DNA from: DATAEK01 sp036258055
GTDB taxonomy: Bacteria; Acidobacteriota; Vicinamibacteria; Vicinamibacterales; 2-12-FULL-66-21
NCBI GenBank assembly: GCA_036258055.1
Contig: DATAEK010000077.1
Location: 1 to 45,629 of the forward strand
Direction of reading: 5' to 3'
DNA: 45,629 nucleotides
Under the pieces are notes generated by a model. It was not told the origin of the DNA, did not search any database, and worked only from the letters and a program-made list of their open reading frames with translations. Shown one piece after another: positions 30,284 to 38,050 of the stretch. Numbering within the stretch: the first letter of the stretch is position 1; the number at the start of each line of letters is the position of its first letter. Position numbers and translations under genes: made by a program.

Positions 30284-31747
30284 TCAGGCGCGGGAGGGAG
30301 CGAGCGCGGCGGCTCGTCGGCGTGCCGAGACGAGGATGCCGATGCCGACGAGGTTCATCGCTCCGATGAGGAGGACGATCTTCAACGCGAAGGTCGACAC
30401 GCTCTCCACTTTGATGATCGGAAACACCGACAGCACGATGTAGAGGACCGTCATGAGCAGTCCCGACCACGACGCCAGCTGCAGCCACAGCGGCGGGCGT
30501 GGCGTGACGCCGCGGAGCCCGAACAGCGGAATGGCGAACATCACCACGTAGGTCAGCGCATAGAAGATGCCGCTGGCGTTGAAGAGCAGCTGAAACGCCT
30601 CGGCATGCCCGACGCCGATGAGGCTCAGCGACGCAATCGCGAAAGACGAGGCGCCGACGAGCATGATTGAATTCACGGGCGTCTTATGGGTCGGGTGCAG
30701 CTTGCTGAACCATGCCGGCAGCATGTTGTCCCACCCCGCCACCATCGGCAGGCGCGTGACCGCGGTGAACGCCACGCTTGCCTGTCCGATGCGCATCGCC
30801 AGCGTCATCAGGATGGCCACGGTCACGAGCGGCGCAGCGATGCCAAACGGACCGAAGCCTGCCCGCAGCACCTGCGCCACGGGTCCGATGAGATCGATGT
30901 CGTCCGTGGGGATGTAGGCGACGACGGTGCTCGTCCCCAGTACGAACATCAGCGCGATGACCGGCGCCGCGATGAACACCGAACGGGTGACGGACCGCGA
31001 CGGCGATCTGGTCTCGCCGGCCAGGATGGCCATGTACTCGAAACCGCCGAGCGCGCCGAAGCCCATTTTGCCGAGGATATTCAGGTTTAGGAGCGAGACC
31101 TCGGGGAGACGGGTAGCGAACGGATGGTAGGCGGGCAGCGTGCCCGTCAACAGCCCGATGATGGGCAGCAGGATCACCGTGCCGAAGATGGTGATCATGA
31201 AGATGCCGCCGGTGTTGTGCACCCACTTGCCCACCGACAGGCCGATGATCGACGTGACGACCATCAGCGCGAGAATCGCCGCCGTCGCCAGCGCCACGAA
31301 CCCGCTGCTCGCCGTCATCCATGCGGCGCTCGGCCCGATCGCGTACGACAGATAGGTGGCGACCTGCAGGCCGATCTCCGACGTGAACACGATCACGTAG
31401 AGCCACAGATTCCAGGCGAGCATAAAGCCGACGGTCTGGTTGAAACCGAGCTTCGCCCACTGATAGAGCCCGCCCTCGAGCGGCATCAGGCGATTGAGGT
31501 AGATGACGACCGCGGCCGACGGCAGATAGAACAGGACGAGGGCAAGCACCCAGAACACGACGTGCGACGGTCCCAGCTTGCCGGCCACGCCGATCCAGGT
31601 CAGCCCGACGATGAAGAGGATCTGGGTGAGGGCCAGGTCGCGGACCCCGAGCTCCTTCTTCAGGCCGACGCTGTGGGCTTCGACTCGCGCCTCGGCCTGC
31701 TCGAGCCCGGTGTTGTCGGCAGGGGAATCGTGACGGCCCGTGGTCAT
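30284..31747 (-). CDS. APC-superfamily amino acid/amine permease
   Basis: 487 aa with about 12 hydrophobic helices. The early segment LGVRDLALTQILFIVGLTWI, PLEGGLYQWAKLGFNQTVGF, MAILAGETRSPSRSVTRSVF (the typical GE-TRxP-RS loop of APC transporters) and LPAWFSKLHPTHKTPVNSIM (the xxxHPxxxTP motif) are diagnostic. It imports an amino acid, amine or small amide. The ATG at 31747 overlaps the M20 peptidase stop by 4 nt (ATGA). As the last gene of the five-gene minus operon, it probably brings in the substrate of the enzymes before it or moves their product. Confidence 0.9.
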   Translation of the reverse strand: MTTGRHDSPADNTGLEQAEARVEAHSVGLKKELGVRDLALTQILFIVGLTWIGVAGKLGPSHVVFWVLALVLFYLPSAAVVIYLNRLMPLEGGLYQWAKLGFNQTVGFMLAWNLWLYVIVFTSEIGLQVATYLSYAIGPSAAWMTASSGFVALATAAILALMVVTSIIGLSVGKWVHNTGGIFMITIFGTVILLPIIGLLTGTLPAYHPFATRLPEVSLLNLNILGKMGFGALGGFEYMAILAGETRSPSRSVTRSVFIAAPVIALMFVLGTSTVVAYIPTDDIDLIGPVAQVLRAGFGPFGIAAPLVTVAILMTLAMRIGQASVAFTAVTRLPMVAGWDNMLPAWFSKLHPTHKTPVNSIMLVGASSFAIASLSLIGVGHAEAFQLLFNASGIFYALTYVVMFAIPLFGLRGVTPRPPLWLQLASWSGLLMTVLYIVLSVFPIIKVESVSTFALKIVLLIGAMNLVGIGILVSARRRAAALAPSRA

Positions 31748-33126
31748 GCGTTCACCTCGCCCAGGATGTCCCAATAGCGCGCCCACGCCTCCAGCCCTTC
31801 GTGCAACCGGTGGACGCGGAAGAACTCGTTCGGCGCGTGGAAGTCTTCGTCGGCCGTGGAGAAAGAAAAGAAGACAGTATCGAGCGCCATGTGACGCTTG
31901 AACAACTCCGAGATCGGTACTGTCCCGCCCATGCGAACCACCACAGGACGCACGCCGTAGGTCGCCTCGAGCGCCCGATCCGCCGCTTGGAGCGCGAAGT
32001 GATCCGTTGCGATGTGCGCGGCACGCGAACCGTGGTCCGCGATTGAGAGCGACAGGCGCGTGCCCGGTGGCACATGCGTCTCGAGGTGGCGTGTGACGCG
32101 CGCCAATACCTCGTCGGGCTGCTGATCCGGCACGAGCCGGCACGTGATCTTGGCGTGCGCCTCGCGCGGGATCACGGTCTTCTGCCCCGGCCCCTGGTAA
32201 CCGCCCCACATGCCGTTGACCTCGAGCGTGGGCCTCGTCCACTGGCGCTCGAGCGTCGTGTACCGCGGCTCACCAAACGCCGAGGGCGCGCCGATCTGCG
32301 TCAGGTACACGCGCTCGTCGTAGGGCAGCGCGGCAATGGCGTCGCGCTCCGCCTGCGACAGCTCGCGGACCTCGTCGTAGAAGCCGGCGACGGCCACGCG
32401 TCCGTTCGGCTCGTGCAACGAGGCGATGAGCTGCGCGATGGCGTGAAGAGGGTTGGCCACGCCGCCGCCGTGACGGCCGGAATGCAGATCCTTCGATGCC
32501 GAGCTGAGCGTGAACTCGAGACCGCAGAGTCCACGACTCGCCACGGTGAGCGACGGCTCGTCGATGCGCCACATGGCGCCGTCAGCCGACAGCACCGCAT
32601 CGGCGGCAAGGAGCGCCTTGTGTTCGGCGAGGAACGCGTCGAGATGACGGCTGCCGATCTCTTCTTCGCCCTCGAACATGAACTTGATGTTGACCGGCAG
32701 GCGGTCCACCACGGTGAAGAACGCGCGTGCGACCTCGATCGGGATCAGCATCGGACCCTTGTCGTCGGAAACACCCCGGGCATACAGACGTCCGTCGCGC
32801 AGGGTCGGAGTCCAGGGGTCACTCTGCCACTGGTCCAGCGGGTCTGGCGGCTGCACGTCGTAATGGCCGTAGACGATCATCGTCCGCTTCCCCGGTGCGC
32901 CGAGCCACTCGCCGTACACCACGGGGTTGCCGGCGGTTGGAATCGTGCGGACCGCGAACGGACCTGCGGCGCCGATAGCGGCGGCTACCCAGCGCGCCGC
33001 GCGGTCGATGTCCGCGGCGTGCGCCGGGTCCGTGCTGACACTTGGAATCGCGGCGAACTGCACGAGCGCGTCGAGAATCCGATCGCGATTTGTTTCGAGG
33101 TGCCCGAGCACTCGTCGGTCCACCAT
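31744..33126 (-). CDS. M20 family di/tripeptidase-like metallohydrolase
   Basis: 460 aa. Dinuclear zinc enzyme of the M20 family. Metal ligands are in place: IVYGHYDVQPPDPLDQW (His, with catalytic Asp), GVSDDKGPMLIPI (bridging Asp), FEGEEEIGS (catalytic and ligand Glu), and FHAPNEFF at the C-terminus (His). A lid/dimerisation domain lies between (FTLSSASKDLHSGRHGGGVA). Closest in type to dipeptidases that cut C-terminal amides or peptide bonds of small molecules. The ATG at 33126 overlaps the SDR stop by 1 nt (TGATG). No signal peptide. The natural substrate is unknown; operon partners suggest an amide-containing compound. Confidence 0.92.
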   Translation of the reverse strand: MVDRRVLGHLETNRDRILDALVQFAAIPSVSTDPAHAADIDRAARWVAAAIGAAGPFAVRTIPTAGNPVVYGEWLGAPGKRTMIVYGHYDVQPPDPLDQWQSDPWTPTLRDGRLYARGVSDDKGPMLIPIEVARAFFTVVDRLPVNIKFMFEGEEEIGSRHLDAFLAEHKALLAADAVLSADGAMWRIDEPSLTVASRGLCGLEFTLSSASKDLHSGRHGGGVANPLHAIAQLIASLHEPNGRVAVAGFYDEVRELSQAERDAIAALPYDERVYLTQIGAPSAFGEPRYTTLERQWTRPTLEVNGMWGGYQGPGQKTVIPREAHAKITCRLVPDQQPDEVLARVTRHLETHVPPGTRLSLSIADHGSRAAHIATDHFALQAADRALEATYGVRPVVVRMGGTVPISELFKRHMALDTVFFSFSTADEDFHAPNEFFRVHRLHEGLEAWARYWDILGEVNA

Positions 33127-33893
33127 CACTTGCCGCCGTCGATGGCCAACACCTGGCCGGTGATCCACCCCGCATATTCCGACGCGAAGAACAGCACGCC
33201 GTGCGCGATGTCGTCGGCCGTGCCCAGGCGCTTCAACGCGATACGATCGACGAGCGCGCGCTGGCCCTCCTCGCCGTACGACTCCCATTGACGCTCGGTC
33301 GTCGGATTGGAGCGCACGAAGCCAGGCGCGATGTTGTTCACCGTGATGCCCCAGGGTCCGAGCTCGTGGGCGAGCTGGCGCGTGAGGCCGATTTGCGCGG
33401 CCTTGGCCGAGGCATACGCCTGGATCCCAGTGAGGCTGATGCCGAGGCCGGCGCCGCTCGAGATGTTGACGATGCGTCCGCCGCGTGCCGCCTTCATGCC
33501 GGGTGCCACGGCCTGAGCGCAATAGAACGCGCCGGTCACGTTGACGTCGAAGATCGCCTGCCATTGATCTGCCGTGATCTCCTCGAGCGGGCGTCCCACC
33601 TGCCCGAGGACGCCGCCGGCGTTGTTCACCAGGATGTCGACGTGACCCGAGACCGCAGTGGCCCTGGCGACGCAGGCATCCACGGCGCCGCGGTCGCGCA
33701 CGTCGGTGCGTACTGCGTGGCAGACACCGCCCGCGGCCCGGCAGAGTTGCTCCGTCTCGTTCAGCTCGTCCTCGAGCACGTCACAGGCCCAGACGTGTGC
33801 GCCGCGTTCGGCGAACGCCCGGCTGATTGCGCGACCGAAGCCGTGCGCCGCTCCGGTGACGATGACGATCCTGCCGGTGAAGGTCACGTTCAT
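33126..33893 (-). CDS. Short-chain dehydrogenase/reductase
   Basis: 255 aa, classical SDR. Nucleotide-binding TGAAHGFGRAISRAFAERG, NNAG motif, catalytic Ser in NISSGAG and the YASAK catalytic Tyr/Lys motif, then PGFVRSNPT and the end motif ITGQVLAIDGGK. NAD(P)-dependent oxidation of an alcohol or reduction of a ketone. The start at 33893 overlaps the PanE-like stop by 4 nt. Its role in the operon is presumably to process a hydroxy or oxo group exposed after amide hydrolysis; this is inference. Confidence 0.92.
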   Translation of the reverse strand: MNVTFTGRIVIVTGAAHGFGRAISRAFAERGAHVWACDVLEDELNETEQLCRAAGGVCHAVRTDVRDRGAVDACVARATAVSGHVDILVNNAGGVLGQVGRPLEEITADQWQAIFDVNVTGAFYCAQAVAPGMKAARGGRIVNISSGAGLGISLTGIQAYASAKAAQIGLTRQLAHELGPWGITVNNIAPGFVRSNPTTERQWESYGEEGQRALVDRIALKRLGTADDIAHGVLFFASEYAGWITGQVLAIDGGK

Positions 33894-34909
33894 GCGTGGT
33901 CCGTGTGTCGAGGTGTCGCAGCGAGCGCATCGAGCGACTGTGGCCTCGCGCCGCGTTCGATCTCGTGAATCAGCTCGACCAGGCGCGAGGTGAGTGGTGT
34001 GGCCACGCCGGCCTCGGCCCCGAGCGTCACTACGATCCCGAGCTGGGCGTCCACCTCGGTGGGCCGCTTGCGCACCGCGAGATCGCGCCAGATGCCGCTG
34101 TGCGACTTTGCCGAGCGGCGATTGTGCGCGACGAGCGCATCGAGGGAGCGCTCCGCCGCGCCGGGAGGCGCGCTCGGGAGATACGCCGAAGGCTCGAAGC
34201 CGTCGAACGATTCGGGATGGATGTTGCGAGCGGCGGCGACAGCCAGGATCTCGCGCGCCAGTGCGATGTACAGCGACCGGTACTCGCGCATCGCCAGGGC
34301 GTCGGCGATGGATTCGTTGGTGAGCGCGGTGGCGAAGAGCATCGCGCCGTAGGCTTCCTTGCCCCAGAGATAGCCCCAGATGTTCGGCGTCACGATGGCT
34401 TGGGGGTCGAAATCGCGCCACGCGTCTCCGACCGCGATGACACGCGGCGTGAGGCGTCCGTCGATCTCGCCGACGACCACCGCGCCGCGGCCGCCGTAGT
34501 GAATGAGGCCAGCCTCCAGGTAGTCGGCGCCGAAGTTGACGAACGCGCCCATCGTCCGCGCGGTGCCAACGACGTCCGCGATGACGAGCTCGTTGAGCCC
34601 GTTCTGCGCCGACACGACGCAGCCGCCGGCGGTCAGGTGCGGAACGAGCGCGCGGACGGCCACTCCGGTGTGATGGGCTTTCGTCGCGAGCACGATCGTG
34701 TCCCACGAACCGGTGAGCGTCTGCGGCGTGAACGCGGGCGGACGCGCCGTGAACTCGGCAATCGGCCCGGCCACGCGCAGGCCGTCGCGGTTGATCGCGT
34801 CCACGTGCTCGCCGACGACATCCACCAGCGTGACGTCGTGACCGGCTCTGGCGAGGTGCGCCCCGAGCACCCCGCCAATCGCGCCCGCGCCCCAGATGAG
34901 ACAGCGCAT
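33890..34909 (-). CDS. Ketopantoate-reductase (PanE/ApbA)-like dehydrogenase
   Basis: 339 aa. N-terminal Rossmann motif CLIWGAGAIGGVLGAHLARA, the family block IVLATKAHHTGVAVRALVPH, and SAQNGLNEL with the conserved Asn. The helical C-terminal domain includes AYGAMLFATALTNESIADAL and LTSRLVELIHEIERGARPQS. PanE proper makes pantoate for CoA. Position in a catabolic operon, and length, argue for another 2-oxo or hydroxy-acid substrate. The start at 34909 lies 2 nt after the upstream creatininase-like stop. Confidence 0.87.
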   Translation of the reverse strand: MRCLIWGAGAIGGVLGAHLARAGHDVTLVDVVGEHVDAINRDGLRVAGPIAEFTARPPAFTPQTLTGSWDTIVLATKAHHTGVAVRALVPHLTAGGCVVSAQNGLNELVIADVVGTARTMGAFVNFGADYLEAGLIHYGGRGAVVVGEIDGRLTPRVIAVGDAWRDFDPQAIVTPNIWGYLWGKEAYGAMLFATALTNESIADALAMREYRSLYIALAREILAVAAARNIHPESFDGFEPSAYLPSAPPGAAERSLDALVAHNRRSAKSHSGIWRDLAVRKRPTEVDAQLGIVVTLGAEAGVATPLTSRLVELIHEIERGARPQSLDALAATPRHTDHA

Positions 34910-34911
34910 CG

Positions 34912-35625
34912 CTAGTGACCCGCCTCGCCCCACGTGCCGGTAAGCAGGGCGCGCGTTTCGTCCACGGCGGTGTCCCAGACGGCCTGCATGTCTTCATCCG
35001 AGCGTTGATATCTGCCGCCGAAGTTACCGTCGCCGAGATACGCGCGGAGCGCGATGGGATCGAGGGCGCGCACGCGTGCCAAGTCCACCATCGGGCGCTG
35101 CGTGTCCGGCATCGTCACGCCGGGGAGGCGCGTCCAGGGGAAGTTCTCCATCCAGGAGCCGTGCGACGCCACGGGATCGATCTCCTGCACCTTGGCCCAC
35201 GTGCGCGGTGCGTTCCACCAGTTGTGGAAGAGCACACGGCAGGCGGGGTGACTGGCGGTCCACTCCAGCGCGAACTGCTGCACGGCGCTGTTGCCGCCGT
35301 GTCCGTTGACGATCAGGATGCGACGGAAGCCGCTGTGCGCCAGGCCGTCGAGGATGTCACCGACGACGCGCAGATGCGTTTCGACCTTGAGCGAGATCGA
35401 CCCGGGGAACTCGCGAAAGTACGGTGTGACGCCGTACGGCACGACCGGGAACACCGGCACACCGAGCGGCTCGGCGGCGTCGGCCGCGACGCGTTCGGGA
35501 AGGATGCAGTCCACCGTCAGCCGCAGATGGGAATGCTGCTCCGTGCTGCCGAGAGGCAGCACGGCACGGTCGTCGTGCCGCAGGTATTCCTCCACCTGCA
35601 TCCAGTTCATGTCCGAGATGCGCAC
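34912..35625 (-). CDS. Creatininase-family amidohydrolase
   Basis: About 237 aa. Family motifs: LPLGSTEQHSHLRLTVDCIL with metal-binding Glu, His and Asp; PVVPYGVTPYFREFPGSISL; and VNGHGGNSAV with a further His. These enzymes open cyclic amides (creatinine, mycofactocin peptide, formylamino-pyrimidines). GTG 35625 is favoured because GGAG lies 6 nt upstream; ATG 35610 and TTG 35637 are alternatives. A longer frame reading into the minisatellite gives only a Pro-Ala-rich artefact and is rejected. First gene of a five-gene operon, so this may be the enzyme that starts breakdown of the imported compound. A TACAAT (35691-35686) could be its -10. Confidence 0.88.
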   Translation of the reverse strand: MRISDMNWMQVEEYLRHDDRAVLPLGSTEQHSHLRLTVDCILPERVAADAAEPLGVPVFPVVPYGVTPYFREFPGSISLKVETHLRVVGDILDGLAHSGFRRILIVNGHGGNSAVQQFALEWTASHPACRVLFHNWWNAPRTWAKVQEIDPVASHGSWMENFPWTRLPGVTMPDTQRPMVDLARVRALDPIALRAYLGDGNFGGRYQRSDEDMQAVWDTAVDETRALLTGTWGEAGH

Positions 35626-35701
35626 ATCGTTCTCCAATGCAGGATCGAGTCGGACGCCACGAGCGGCGGGATCTGAAGCGCGCTCATTGTAATGGCGGTC
35701 G

Positions 35702-35810
35702 GTAGGGCGGGTAGGGCGGGGTGGGGCAGGTAGGGCAGGTGGGGCAGGTAGGGCAGGTGGGGCAGGTAGGGGGGGTGGGGCTGGTCGGGCTGGTCGGGCT
35801 GGTGGGGTTC
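35702..35810 (+). repeat. 9-bp minisatellite array (forward arm, 12 units)
   Basis: Twelve near-identical units of GT(A/G/C)GGGC(A/T/G)G with one extra base at 35720. Units alternate GTGGGGCAG and GTAGGGCAG, then drift to GTCGGGCTG. The first part fits a G-quadruplex rule (four or more GGG runs with loops of 1-2 nt). A 9-bp period keeps three codons in phase, giving meaningless Val-Gly-Gln/Leu or Pro-Ala runs when translated. Confidence 0.95.
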
Positions 35811-35835
35811 CCGTGGCGCAAGATTCCATGCGAAA

Positions 35836-35871
35836 CTGCCCTACCTGCCCCACCCGCCCCACCAGCCCCCC
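35836..35871 (-). repeat. 9-bp minisatellite array (inverted arm, 4 units)
   Basis: Four units of the same repeat in the opposite orientation. Bases 35836-35853 are an exact reverse complement of 35739-35756 and of 35721-35738, so an 18-bp perfect stem with a loop of roughly 80-100 nt can form between the divergent creatininase and amidase genes. Confidence 0.92.
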
Positions 35872-35894
35872 GTGATATACCGAGGGCTCTCATC

Positions 35895-37715
35895 ATGAAC
35901 ACACGCAGACAATTCCTCCTCACAGCTCCCCTGGGTATGCTGGCCGCCGCGAGCGCGTGCGGCCCCCAGACGCCATCATCGTCCGGGTCAGCGCCGGCGT
36001 CGTCGTCGCCAGCCTCCACTCCGGGCGCGCCGCCGACGTTCGGCACAGGGCCGGTCACGGGCCCACCGGTGTCAGCGGCGACGTTCGCTGAAGCCGAGAA
36101 GCTCGTGCAAATCACGATGCGGCCCGCAGACCGCGAGATGGCGGCGTCGAGCTGGCAGCGCTCGCTCGCGCCGCTGCTCGAGCGCCGTACCGGCCCACGC
36201 AAGGTGGCCCTCGAGCCCGAGGTGGCGCCCGCCACTGTCTGGACGCCGTCGCTCATCGACACCCGTGGCGCGCCAACGCGCGACACGTTCGTGCGCAGCC
36301 AGGCAAATGCGACACCCCTGCCAGCAAGTGATGCCGAGATCGCGTTCGCTCCGGTGACCCAGCTCTCGCGCTGGATCGAACAGAAGCAAATCACCTCCGA
36401 CCGCCTCACCCGCATCTACCTGCAGCGCATCGATGCGCACGATTCGAAGCTGCGGTCGGTGATCACCAAGACCGCGGACCATGCGCTGGCGCAGGCGAAG
36501 CAGGCCGACGCCGAAATCGCCGCCGGCCGCTATCGCGGTCCACTCCACGGCATTCCATACGGCGTGAAGGACCTCCTCGACACCGGCGGTATCGCCACCA
36601 CCTACGGCGCCGAGCCGTTTCGCGCGCGCGTTCCCGTTGCCGACTCCGCGGTCGTGCGCCGGCTCACTGACGCAGGCGCGGTGCTCGTCGCGAAGCTGAG
36701 CCTGGGTGCGCTCGCGCTCAACGACATCTGGTTCGGCGGGCAGACGATGAATCCGTGGTTGCTCGAGGAAGGCGCCTCGGGCTCCAGCGCCGGTCCGGGC
36801 GCCGCCACGGCAGCCGCGCTGGTGGGTTTCTCGATCGGCAGCGAGACCGGTGGCAGCATCATCTCGCCCGCGATGCGCTGCGGAGTCACGGGGCTGCGTC
36901 CCACGTTTGGTCGCGTGCCTCGCACGGGCGCGATGACGCTCTGCTGGTCGCTCGACAAGCTCGGTCCCATGACGCGCAGTGTGGAAGACGCGATGCTCGT
37001 GCTGCAGGCGATCACCGGCCCCGATCCAGGCGACGTTTCGAGCGTGCCCTGCCATCTGGACTTCGATGCCACAGCAGCAGTCGACGGCTTGCGCGTGGGC
37101 TACCTCCCCAACTGGATGACCGAAAACCCCGCCACCGATGTGGACCGGGCGGCGCTGTATCTCATGAAGACACTGGGCATGACTACGAAGGAAGTCAGTC
37201 TGCCCAACTGGCCATTCGGATCGCTGCAGCATGTGCTCTTCAGCGAGGCAGCCGCGGCGTTCGAGGAACTGACGCTCAGCCACGGCGTGGATCAGATGAA
37301 GGCGCAGGTGCCCGACGCGTGGCCGAATCTTTTTCGTGGGGCGCGGTTTCTGTCCGCCGTAGATTTCGTTCAGGCCGACCGGCTGCGGCGCCGCGTGGCC
37401 GGCGAGATGGCACGCATCTTCGGCGAGGTGGACCTGTTGCTCGTGCCGTCACTGCGCGACGAGATGCTCACCATCGGCAACTTCACCGGCCACCCCTCGC
37501 TGACATTCCGTGCCGGCTTCGTGCAGGTATCCGAAGCGCGCAGCGACTGGGCGCCCGATCCGGCGCACCCGTTGCCGAAGTTCTCACCACCCCGGCGTGT
37601 GCCCCATGGCGTGACGCTCATCGGGCGCCTGTTCGACGAGGGTACGATCGGCCGTGTGGGCGTAGCGATGGAGCGCGCGTTGGGCGTGGCGCACGAGCGG
37701 CCCGCGGGATTCTGA
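35895..37715 (+). CDS. Tat-exported amidase-signature (AS) family amidase
   Basis: 606 aa. MNTRRQFLLTAPLGMLAAAS is a Tat signal with the RRQFLL motif, and a Cys follows (ASAC-G), so a lipoprotein is possible though the lipobox is imperfect. An unusual 200-residue low-similarity N-terminal part precedes the amidase domain. The Ser-cisSer-Lys triad is in place: Lys225 (PYGVKDLLDT), Ser297 (GASGSSAGPG) and Ser321 (GSETGGSIISPA). RPTFGRVPRTGAM and LDKLGPMTRSVEDAM are standard following blocks. It hydrolyses an amide outside the cytoplasm. The start is ATG 35895; upstream in-frame codons fall in the minisatellite and are rejected. Divergent from the catabolic operon, so it may make that operon's substrate. 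Confidence 0.92.
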   Translation: MNTRRQFLLTAPLGMLAAASACGPQTPSSSGSAPASSSPASTPGAPPTFGTGPVTGPPVSAATFAEAEKLVQITMRPADREMAASSWQRSLAPLLERRTGPRKVALEPEVAPATVWTPSLIDTRGAPTRDTFVRSQANATPLPASDAEIAFAPVTQLSRWIEQKQITSDRLTRIYLQRIDAHDSKLRSVITKTADHALAQAKQADAEIAAGRYRGPLHGIPYGVKDLLDTGGIATTYGAEPFRARVPVADSAVVRRLTDAGAVLVAKLSLGALALNDIWFGGQTMNPWLLEEGASGSSAGPGAATAAALVGFSIGSETGGSIISPAMRCGVTGLRPTFGRVPRTGAMTLCWSLDKLGPMTRSVEDAMLVLQAITGPDPGDVSSVPCHLDFDATAAVDGLRVGYLPNWMTENPATDVDRAALYLMKTLGMTTKEVSLPNWPFGSLQHVLFSEAAAAFEELTLSHGVDQMKAQVPDAWPNLFRGARFLSAVDFVQADRLRRRVAGEMARIFGEVDLLLVPSLRDEMLTIGNFTGHPSLTFRAGFVQVSEARSDWAPDPAHPLPKFSPPRRVPHGVTLIGRLFDEGTIGRVGVAMERALGVAHERPAGF

Positions 37716-37742
37716 TCGGACGTTTCAGGCTACCGTCGAGCG

Positions 37743-37828
37743 GAGCGCCTGTCCGCGCGCGGCTGCCGGTCTGATTCGCACCGGTTTCAAAACCTGCAGG
37801 CGGGTCCCGTCCGTAAACAGCCCCACCG
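37743..37828 (+). repeat. 86-bp direct repeat, copy 1
   Basis: Starts GAGCGCCTGTCCGCGCG, contains GGTTTCAAAACC and a GCAGGCGGGTCCCGTC core, ends AACAGCCCCACCG. Nearly identical to copy 2, 187 bp downstream. Small differences include TTCGCACC versus TCGGCACT. Non-coding. Confidence 0.93.
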
Positions 37829-37929
37829 AGTGCTCGACCAAGTGCGCTTGTCACGCGTGTGGTCTTGCGCGCCCGCCGGGGCGCCCCGTTTGCGGCCACC
37901 CGCGAGAGGTTTTGAAACCATTTCTGTCC

Positions 37930-38015
37930 GAGCGCCTGTCCGCGCGCGGCTGCCGGTCTGATCGGCACTGGTTTCAAACCTGCAGGCGGGTCCCGTCTGT
38001 AAAACAGCCCCACCG
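37930..38015 (+). repeat. 86-bp direct repeat, copy 2
   Basis: Second copy of the same element. The 101-bp spacer between copies contains GGTTTTGAAACC (37908-37919), the reverse complement of GGTTTCAAAACC in copy 1, so part of the element also occurs inverted. The 335-nt region 37716-38050 has no gene. This looks like an interspersed REP/MITE-type element of unknown mobility. Confidence 0.93.
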
Positions 38016-38035
38016 GCTCGAAAGGTCCGCTCGCG

Positions 38036-38041
38036 TAGAAT
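38036..38041 (+). promoter_or_regulatory. Putative -10 element giving a leaderless transcript
   Basis: TAGAAT followed by CGC, ending only 9 nt before the ATG at 38051. With a normal 6-8 nt spacing the transcript would begin at or beside the start codon. No Shine-Dalgarno is present. Confidence 0.45.
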
Positions 38042-38050
38042 CGCAAACCC

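Noticed and set aside
35626..35862. N-terminal extension of the creatininase-like gene (Pro/Ala-rich)
   Set aside because: It is a translation of the 9-bp minisatellite, before the family's normal start.
35721..35894. N-terminal extension of the amidase (Val-Gly-Gln/Leu repeats)
   Set aside because: Also minisatellite translation; a proper Tat signal begins at ATG 35895.
37743..38015. Possible CRISPR array
   Set aside because: Only two long copies 187 bp apart, no regular spacers and no cas genes.
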